Assembly (NCBI GenBank): GCA_903813345.2
Contig: CAIIXF020000003.1
Span: forward strand, 31,265,248 to 31,329,247
Source: Owenia fusiformis
Lineage: Eukaryota > Annelida > Polychaeta > Sabellida > Oweniidae
Length of the DNA: 64,000 nt
Direction of reading: 5' to 3'
This document shows positions 61,601 to 64,000 of this stretch, in pieces. The position numbers and the translations under genes were made by a program. The notes under the pieces were generated by a model, which made no database searches, was not told the DNA's origin, and saw only the letters and a list, made by a program, of their open reading frames with translations. Within the stretch, counting starts at the first letter, position 1; each line of letters begins with the position of its first letter.

Positions 61601-61975
61601 TCAAAAGTATCAGAGTATTGAAAAAGTTAAAATTAAGAGAAATTACTTGATTCCTGGATTCATTTAAAAATTCAAGCAGGATTATTTTGTCTGAGATTTT
61701 AATTTAATATTGTTAATATTTCCTTATCAAATAAAAGTCAGTCAAAATGTATTATACTGTACTGCAAAGCACTTGGTCGATCTAATTCAATGTAGTGTCA
61801 TATCGTGCAAATGAAATGAAATTGTCTTTATGATTTGTCAATTGTCTTTGCAGGCAGTGTTGAAGATGGGTGTCCTGGTAAGCGAGACATACTACTGGCT
61901 GGGCATGACAGATAACCCCCGAGGGGACAAGAACTATTACTGGATAGATGGCACCACCTGGGACCCAGAAGTTGC
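31572..61975 (+). CDS. Large secreted multi-C-type-lectin-domain protein, partial (24 exons in window)
   Basis: Hand-spliced exons give about 1111 codons with the frame open throughout: a signal peptide, CTLD1-7 complete, and CTLD8 lacking its last exon, which lies beyond 64000. Exon coordinates are given per domain below. Each CTLD uses three exons with intron phases 1-0-2-1, so domains are symmetrical modules suited to tandem duplication. The order is A-B-C-D then A'-B'-C'-D'. Thr/Pro-rich linkers follow CTLD3 and CTLD7 and precede CTLD5. No transmembrane segment is seen yet. The tandem CTLD layout recalls the mannose-receptor family, but I see no ricin-type or fibronectin II domain in the window. 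The likely role is extracellular glycan or ligand binding, possibly in immunity; that is an inference. The 13.1-kb intron after CTLD4 leaves open that two genes are present, but no second signal-peptide exon was found. Confidence 0.85.
32095..33509 (+). CDS. CTLD1 (exons 32095-32258, 32559-32671, 33373-33509)
   Basis: Type A module. Exon 1 carries CPEGW and CYFFSEER, then the acidic ECPERDPRADLASIAT stretch. Exon 2 has FWLGMKG (the WIGL-type motif). Exon 3 has GEPD, CGHF, TWNDDSC and a final ICK. Six cysteines fit a long-form CTLD. The calcium-site motifs are EPD (neither the mannose-type EPN nor the galactose-type QPD) and an intact WND. Closest domain in the window is CTLD5. Confidence 0.9.
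33844..34032. mobile_element. CAGTAAAACCTG-family element, copy 3 (intron)
   Basis: Starts ACAGTAAAACCTGTGTATAC and has internal GTTTTCACTA words. The right end is degraded. It lies 75 bp upstream of CTLD2 exon 1. Confidence 0.6.
34107..37336 (+). CDS. CTLD2 (exons 34107-34252, 35231-35343, 37194-37336)
   Basis: Type B module: CVAGWMEYQGNCYLFSDEED in exon 1, YWIGMKGNNKN in exon 2, and GQPDGNGEQCGFF with KWGDDNC in exon 3. The QPD motif is the galactose-type signature, but the WND position is WGD, so calcium binding at site 2 is uncertain. Nearly the same domain recurs as CTLD6. Introns carry a donor-derived minisatellite, a foldback and a mariner-type element. Confidence 0.9.
34583..34990. 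mobile_element. Foldback MITE, about 400 bp (intron)
   Basis: Arms of about 130 bp pair, for example GAATTGCATAATATTTTAAT with its complement near 34950, and TTCAACAAAATAGCTCATCC with its complement near 34865. Non-coding, in CTLD2 intron 1. Confidence 0.8.
35344..35880. repeat. Donor-derived 20-bp minisatellite after CTLD2 exon 2, interrupted
   Basis: Starting at the donor itself, GTAAGTGTTATTCCATGGTT is followed by GTATGTATTATCCCATGATT and a third ATAAGCATTATCC unit. Similar units resume at 35770-35880 (CTGTAAGTGTTATCCCATT). Between them lie a repeated GGAGGATAT.G.GACGATATACTCCG unit (35470-35545) and a small hairpin at 35640-35765. Confidence 0.75.
35889..36957. mobile_element. Mariner-type element with degenerate transposase, 1069 bp (intron)
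   Basis: Starts CAGGGTGTCCGGAAAGTAAA and ends with its complement, with TA on both sides (35887-35888, 36958-36959). TIRs extend about 200 bp with gaps. The interior has a frame with HNTPIHKAKPT and a following frameshifted DFCLNEHLK stretch. These resemble the C-terminal catalytic region of mariner transposases (inference). Stops and shifts make it inactive. Confidence 0.75.
37722..39870 (+). CDS. CTLD3 plus Thr/Pro linker (exons 37722-37870, 38924-39036, 39686-39870)
   Basis: Type C module: CPPRWLEYMDFCYYFGTEQ, then the acidic DEECPERATGSTLASITT, FWLGLTDEPAPWHW in exon 2, and GEPSGGDQHCGHF with TWGDEDC in exon 3. EPS and WGD replace the sugar-binding EPN/QPD and WND motifs, so classical calcium-dependent sugar binding is unlikely. 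Exon 3 is longer (185 nt) because it adds RPSTLAPSTTPQYTGPTT, a probable O-glycosylated linker. Confidence 0.9.
38203..38652. mobile_element. Inverted-repeat element rich in ATGGGTA (intron)
   Basis: Begins GGAAAAATGTTATGGGTAA and ends with its complement TACCCATAACATTTTTCCC. More than ten ATGGGTA/TACCCAT words lie inside. About 450 bp, non-coding. Confidence 0.75.
39420..39602. mobile_element. CAGTAAAACCTG-family element, copy 4 (intron)
   Basis: Starts ACAGTATAACCTGTAAAG and ends TTATACAGGTTCTACTG, with GTTCACTT inside. It lies 83 bp before CTLD3 exon 3. Confidence 0.65.
40050..40205. repeat. Dispersed GGCC-rich repeat, copy 2 (inverted)
   Basis: GGCCCAA/AGGCCC words ending CCCCCCTGGATCTG, in reverse orientation to 10915-11100. 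It ends 100 bp before CTLD4 exon 1. Confidence 0.65.
40306..41678 (+). CDS. CTLD4 (exons 40306-40460, 41292-41416, 41542-41678)
   Basis: Type D module without the acidic insert: CPSGWKPAANSRYCYLFSSD, then LASIESLDEL, FWLGMTDLPKGDGNYYW in a longer 125-nt exon 2, and EGQPD with GAWNDKRC in exon 3. QPD and WND are both intact, so this is the best candidate in the first block for calcium-dependent galactose-type binding. It ends KQLK in phase 1 before the giant intron. CTLD8 is its counterpart. Confidence 0.9.
40519..41128. mobile_element. Foldback MITE, about 610 bp (intron)
   Basis: TTTAAAGGAACATTCCTGGC at the left and its complement AAGGAATGTTCCTTTAAA at the right. Arms of about 230 bp include GAAGTGATGTCATCGACTCT and its complement. 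Confidence 0.85.
41663..41761. repeat. CTLD4 junction-derived minisatellite, left half
   Basis: The exon end and donor ACATTTGTAAACAGCTCAAA(G/GT) are followed by ACATTTGTGAACAGTTCAGA and ACATTTGTAGACATTTCAAA, each about 32 bp apart. The array resumes at 54500 after the 12.7-kb insertion. Confidence 0.75.
42063..42644. repeat. Left palindrome array: 15 copies of TGTCTGAATTCAGACA
   Basis: Copies start at 42063, 42127, 42167, 42204, 42244, 42281, 42321, 42358, 42398, 42435, 42475, 42512, 42552, 42589 and 42629. A degenerate copy lies near 42008. From 42127 on, spacing alternates exactly 40, 37, 40, 37, so the real unit is 77 bp with two palindromes. One class is TGTCTGAA..., the other mostly TGCCTGAA.... 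The spacers alternate between a TTGCTAAGCTTGGATGAGG type and a CTATAAAACTGAAATA type. Confidence 0.95.
42645..43016. other. Interior of the giant element, nothing recognised
   Basis: AT-rich. A degenerate relative of the palindrome (TGTTTGAATTCAAATT) occurs near 42719. Confidence 0.45.
43017..44424. mobile_element. Large foldback, about 1.4 kb, inside the giant element
   Basis: Arms of about 420 bp pair: ATCATCGACAACGTACAGTG at the left with the complement of CACTGTACATTGTCGATGGT at the right, and AAAATGTTGGGTTTTTCACA with its complement near 44155. The loop is about 550 bp. Identity is clearly below 100 percent, so the insertion is old. Confidence 0.85.
44991..45040. mobile_element. Solo mariner-type terminal repeat
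   Basis: TA then CAGGGTGGTCAAAAAAAA GCTGCAACCC, resembling the end of the element at 563. No partner end was found downstream. Confidence 0.4.
45414..46012. repeat. Two-copy tandem duplication, about 312-bp unit
   Basis: Copy 1 starts near TATTCTGCTCGAGAAATTC (45421) and copy 2 near TATTCTGCTTGAGAAATTC (45733). Both contain CTGTATTGCGACGGAGATGA. Each unit also contains internal inverted words (ACAGGATAT against ATATCCTGT). Confidence 0.85.
46013..50645. other. Interior of the giant element, AT-rich, no gene seen
   Basis: About 4.6 kb without convincing exons, RNAs or repeats. A small hairpin with GTTTTGTATT arms lies at 46110-46150. Open frames such as 49589-49786 and 50039-50260 lack motifs. 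Confidence 0.5.
50646..50950. mobile_element. Possible short inverted-repeat element, about 300 bp
   Basis: The left end TGACTGGATAACCGGGTTGC ... TTAGCAGGGCT is roughly matched by the complement of the right end, which reads TAACCCTGCTAGACAC ... CCAGTCATCT. The arms are imperfect. Confidence 0.45.
51000..51236. mobile_element. MITE, about 235 bp
   Basis: GTGACAGCCAAGGAGGATT at the left and the complement of AATCCTCCTTGGGTGACAG at the right, with matching ATATTCT blocks further in. The duplicated CAGCCATTCTCCTGG lies in the middle. Confidence 0.7.
52309..53170. mobile_element. Foldback with minisatellite stem, about 860 bp
   Basis: Left arm TTGCAAGACTTACGCCTGGC pairs with the right arm end CGACAGGCGTAAGTCTTGCA. 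Both arms share CATGTTATTCAGTGTTTTTA. The left stem continues into about seven units built on GTCATGACCGTGGTAATGTT. Open frames on both strands (150 and 102 aa, MTVVMLKP repeats) come from the repeat. Confidence 0.85.
53171..53897. other. Interior of the giant element, nothing recognised
   Basis: AT-rich sequence between the foldback and the right palindrome array. Confidence 0.45.
53898..54384. repeat. Right palindrome array: 9 copies of TGTCTGAATTCAGACA plus a half site
   Basis: Copies start at 53898, 53946, 53995, 54047, 54106, 54161, 54215, 54267 (TGCC variant) and 54333. A decayed half copy lies at 54373. Intervals are 48, 49, 52, 59, 55, 54, 52, 66 and 40 bp. Spacers differ, though two pairs are related: the AACATGGAAAAGCCTA type and the AAATTCATCTTACTATTATC type. 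The palindrome core is invariant apart from the TGCC variant, while the spacers are not. Confidence 0.95.
54500..54720. repeat. CTLD4 junction-derived minisatellite, right half
   Basis: Repeated AACAGCTCAAAGG, GATGAGGCAATA and ATGTAAACAATTT words match the last bases of CTLD4 exon 3 and its donor region at 41663-41761, now 12.8 kb away across the giant element. Confidence 0.75.
54803..56838 (+). CDS. CTLD5 with N-terminal mucin-like linker (exons 54803-55050, 55444-55556, 56702-56838)
   Basis: Exon 1 is long (248 nt). It starts in phase 1 with VGYTRPTRPTTTPESSTTTP and further T/P/S residues, then the type A module: CPQGW, CYFFSEERDDFEDA, ECPERDPRSDLASIAT. Exon 2 has FWLGMKGVNRKYRW, and exon 3 has GEPDGKGEQCGHF with TWSDDEC. 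EPD as in CTLD1, but WND is WSD. The linker separates the two four-domain blocks. Confidence 0.9.
55986..56682. mobile_element. Inverted-end element with ATGGGCGTA termini, about 700 bp (intron)
   Basis: Left ATCATGGGCGTAGGGCT and right GCGCTACGCCCATGCT are inverted. A related right end occurs at 59925-60003 (GCACAGGCGTACTGTGCGTA). It contains the poly-G tract. Confidence 0.55.
56056..56081. repeat. Poly-G tract, 26 bp
   Basis: Twenty-six consecutive G, followed by GTCCGGGGG-type sequence. Length in an assembly is unreliable, and the tract could form a G-quadruplex. Confidence 0.9.
56975..57345. repeat. Dispersed hairpin-plus-CRE repeat, copy 1 (CTLD5-CTLD6 intron)
   Basis: An imperfect hairpin (ATAGACCGAAGAGCAGGGG paired with CACTGCTCTGAGGTCTAT) is followed by a conserved segment. 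That segment contains GAACATGAAAACTCACCAA, TTCATCATGGTCC and a full CRE palindrome TGACGTCA. Confidence 0.75.
57459..58665 (+). CDS. CTLD6 (exons 57459-57604, 58031-58143, 58523-58665)
   Basis: Type B module, the counterpart of CTLD2 with the same three exon lengths (146, 113, 143). CEAGWMEYQGNCYLFSDEED, YWIGMKGNNKVFTW, GQPDGNGEQCGFF and KWGDDDC are almost the same as in CTLD2. The QPD motif is kept and WND is WGD. Intron 2 is a donor-derived minisatellite. Confidence 0.9.
58131..58455. repeat. Donor-derived minisatellite filling most of CTLD6 intron 2
   Basis: The exon/donor junction GCAGTTGA/GTGAGTATCT is repeated in about ten degenerate units of 25-30 bp (GTTGAGTGAGTATCTTAAAC and relatives). 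Many units keep a plausible GTGAGT donor. Confidence 0.85.
59162..59540. repeat. Dispersed hairpin-plus-CRE repeat, copy 2 (CTLD6-CTLD7 intron)
   Basis: A nearly perfect hairpin (CGAATAACACCCCGCTGGTC against its complement, closed by CAGAGCAGGG/CCCTGCTCTG) is followed by the same GAACATGAAAACTCACCAA and TGACGTCA segment as copy 1. The 122-aa frame here is not a gene. Confidence 0.8.
59681..61012 (+). CDS. CTLD7 plus Thr/Pro linker (exons 59681-59829, 60263-60375, 60834-61012)
   Basis: Type C module, the counterpart of CTLD3: CPPRWLEYRENCYFFGIEK, ECPERDPRAKLASIVT, YWIGMTDVPSPWHW, GEPSGGNQHCGHF and TWGDEEC. EPS and WGD again replace the sugar-binding motifs, so the loss predates the block duplication. 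Exon 3 adds RPVTTTPTLPFTGSTT as a linker. Confidence 0.9.
60506..60659. mobile_element. CAGTAAAACCTG-family element, copy 5 (degraded, intron)
   Basis: Starts ACAGTAAAACTTGTATATCC. The right end TAGGTTTTCCAG is diverged. It lies in CTLD7 intron 2. Confidence 0.5.
61098..61263. mobile_element. CAGTAAAACCTG-family element, copy 6 (intron)
   Basis: It contains GGGACCAGTCAAAAAGTGTT and ends GATATACAGGTTTTACTGTA only 20 bp before the CTLD8 exon 1 boundary, so the element end forms the branch-point region of that exon. Confidence 0.7.
61283..61975 (+). CDS. CTLD8, partial (exons 61283-61425, 61854-61975)
   Basis: Type D module, the counterpart of CTLD4: CPYGWTIGEPYCYLYSTD, then MCSSVGATLASVESMEEL without the acidic insert, then YWLGMTDNPRGDKNYYW. 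Exon 2 ends in phase 2 at GC/GTGAGT. The third exon, which would carry the QPD/WND region, was not found up to 64000, so the gene runs off the window. Confidence 0.88.
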
Positions 61976-62039
61976 GTGAGTAGAATCCATCTTGCAAGTT
62001 CATTTGAATCCTCTTTCTAAATCCTCACAGAATTACCAA

Positions 62040-62600
62040 AGTATTTGTAGCAATATTGTAATAACTAGACAACAGAAATGCCAAAGCTTAGTAAATCCCA
62101 TCGAACAGCCATGGCTGGCATATTTACAAAGTATATGGCAAAATGGCAGCCATTTTTCAAAATTGCCACCTCCTACCAAAAGTGTCATTAGACAGTGTGC
62201 CATGCTTATAGTATTCACATACCAAATATGAACAAAATCGCTCCACTTTTTTTCGAGTTATAATAAAATATGCTAAAATGGCAGACATTTTTCAAAATGG
62301 CGGCTTTCTACCAAAAGTGTCATTAGACAGTGTGCCATGCTAATAGTATTCACATACCAAATACTTATGAACAAAATCGCTCCACTACTTTTCGAGTTAT
62401 AGTAAAATATGTTAAAATGGCGGCCATTTTTCAAAATGGCGGCCATTTTTCAAAATTGTCACCTTCTACCAAAAGTGTCATTAGACAGTGTGCCATGCTT
62501 ATAGTATTCACATACCAAATATGAACAAAATCGCTCCTCTACTTTTCAAGTTACAGCAAGAATCGTAAAATAACGAGTCAAGGCCGCAATTTTTCAAGAT
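62040..62600. repeat. Tandem repeat, about 125-bp unit, 3-4 copies (intron)
   Basis: Each unit has ACCAAAAGTGTCATTAGACA, GTGCCATGCT, TTCACATACCAAATA and AACAAAATCGCTCC. Units are linked by AAAATGGCGGC words. Downstream, at 62750-62900, is a GACGGAC-rich simple repeat. Confidence 0.85.
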
Positions 62601-62954
62601 GGCTGCCATGTGCTTCTTTAATATCTACATTTCTAGCTTTATTAATGTCCTATATAATTTTTTTACATTTTAAACATATTGCTATTACAATTTTACATAT
62701 TGCACCTAAATTACCGTAAAATCGGCACTAAAATGGCTGCCATTTTAAAATGAGCGGCCATTTTGAAAATCAGCTTTCGAGCAGAACTTCTGCCCCCATA
62801 AGGTATATGTGTACAAAATATGAACAAAATCGGTGCCCAGACGGACGTACGTACGTATGGACGGACAGACAGGCAGACGGACGGAGGCCTTCCCTAATCC
62901 CTATATCCCTCCGAACTTTGTTTGATTGGATAATAATTTCAACTTTTAGCCATG

Positions 62955-63365
62955 GAAGATGCAAACAACCCACCCACATGTTTTTCTGAAATGTTGTCCT
63001 GATTTTCAACCCCTTTCACACCTGCGTTTTTATTTTTTGTTACATCAATATGTTGCACTTTAAGACAAAGTTAACCCCTTAAAAGGAATAACTGATTCCT
63101 CTTAGATAAAGTGGAAAACAATATTGCCAATGTTATTTTCTCATACGGAAAACTCATGCGATCCATTGGTTTCAGCTAATTTGGGTCACCCATAATGGAT
63201 ATCTTTAAAACCCCTGGAGGAGTCACTTATTCCCTTAAAGGGGTCAACTGAATGTCAAAACGCAACATATTGATGCAACAAAAATTGAAAAAGCAGGGGT
63301 GGAAGGGGTTAAAAATCAGGACAACATTTCAGAAAAAACATGTGGGTGGGTTGTTTGCTTCTTCC
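62955..63365. mobile_element. Foldback element, about 410 bp (intron)
   Basis: GCAAACAACCCACCCACATG pairs with CATGTGGGTGGGTTGTTTGC. Arms of about 120 bp also share ACATTTCAG/CTGAAATGT and CAACATATTGATG words. Confidence 0.85.
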
Positions 63366-64000
63366 CTGTCTCAAAGTCAAAATTATTTTATCATCTCTAT
63401 GAGTGCTTTTCCTGGAGAAAATACATTGGCCTAACATATGCATCTGATCAAATCCTCCGAAAATAGCCAAAAGTAACATATGACTGTATGAAATCTGTTG
63501 CGATACTTTCCCCCCTCCTTTAGCCTTTTTAACCCTCTGCTGCCTACAATGATTAATATATTTCTCCAGCCTGTGTTAAAGTGGGGGGGGGGGATCACTT
63601 GATAAAAATCTAAAATTCAACTAAATATTCTCAAAAACTGAAATTTGACCTCTGACATTTAGGTGCAGTACAACACATTTTATTTCACATATTTTAAGAC
63701 TCAAATAGGATTTGATAAGAAGAATTTAGATCTCAATTAGAATTGAAGATTTGAAATTCCTAAAAAGTGGCATGAATGAATCTGAAGTTTTTTGAAATCT
63801 GAATTAATATATGTGTTCACTGCACCAGTTTTAAATCAAATCATGACAAAAATGTTGTGTTGTACAAAATTGATGCAATTGTCAGACGCCACATGCGAAA
63901 CCCTGACATCGGTTAGCCCCACTAATATAATAGCCATGTAATTTCCAATTGTTACTATAGAATACCACATGAGGAAACATGTGTTTTTGCTTATCACATA
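63366..64000. other. Right edge, intronic sequence of the lectin gene
   Basis: No splice-consistent CTLD exon 3 is present. A G9 run occurs near 63585. Nothing else was recognised. Confidence 0.45.

Noticed and set aside
54803-61975. A second, independent lectin gene starting at CTLD5
   Set aside because: The exon starts in phase 1 with a linker and no signal-peptide exon was found upstream. One gene is simpler, although transcript data could overturn this.

Overview
The window is animal nuclear DNA. Genes are interrupted by GT-AG introns, the intergenic and intronic DNA is AT-rich, and much of it is foldback elements, minisatellites and retroelements. The gene content (BTB/C2H2 zinc-finger proteins and a large secreted multi-C-type-lectin protein) and the dense short inverted-repeat elements suggest a marine invertebrate such as a lophotrochozoan. 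The species cannot be named from the sequence.

Region 1 (1-31 kb) holds three paralogous BTB/zinc-finger genes. Two lie in tandem on the minus strand (3093-6464 and 6716-9409). The third is divergent on the plus strand (27296-29991, two coding exons). All have an N-terminal BTB domain, a TRSG-containing basic stretch, and two clusters of C2H2 fingers. Paralogues 1 and 2 have ten fingers; paralogue 3 has eight, having lost fingers 2 and 3. Each has a splice acceptor 0-14 nt before its ATG. The roughly 18 kb between paralogues 2 and 3 is a nest of insertions. A large foldback repeat was invaded by a 9.0-kb LTR retrotransposon (12902-21915, minus orientation, two 2871-bp LTRs, Gag-protease only). 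Its right arm also carries a roughly 1-kb insert and a TIR element that itself contains a truncated LINE.

Region 2 (31.5 kb to beyond the right edge) is one plus-strand gene. I could splice 24 exons of it by hand: a signal-peptide exon, seven complete C-type lectin domains (CTLDs) and two thirds of an eighth. Every domain starts and ends in phase 1 and is cut by a phase-0 and a phase-2 intron. The domain order is A-B-C-D-A'-B'-C'-D', so a four-domain block was duplicated. The window ends before the last exon of CTLD8.

The most unusual structure is in the 13.1-kb intron between CTLD4 and CTLD5. A putative 12.7-kb element (41762-54494) has imperfect terminal inverted repeats starting AACAGGTTCCAGTG. 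Near both ends it carries CRISPR-like arrays of the 16-bp palindrome TGTCTGAATTCAGACA: 15 copies on the left, 9 plus a half copy on the right. The left array alternates strictly 40/37 bp (a 77-bp higher-order unit); the right one is spaced 40-66 bp with more varied spacers. The element splits a minisatellite whose unit copies the exon/donor junction of CTLD4. Similar donor-derived minisatellites follow CTLD2 exon 2 and CTLD6 exon 2, with a two-unit case after CTLD5 exon 2. This suggests a recurrent process in this gene.
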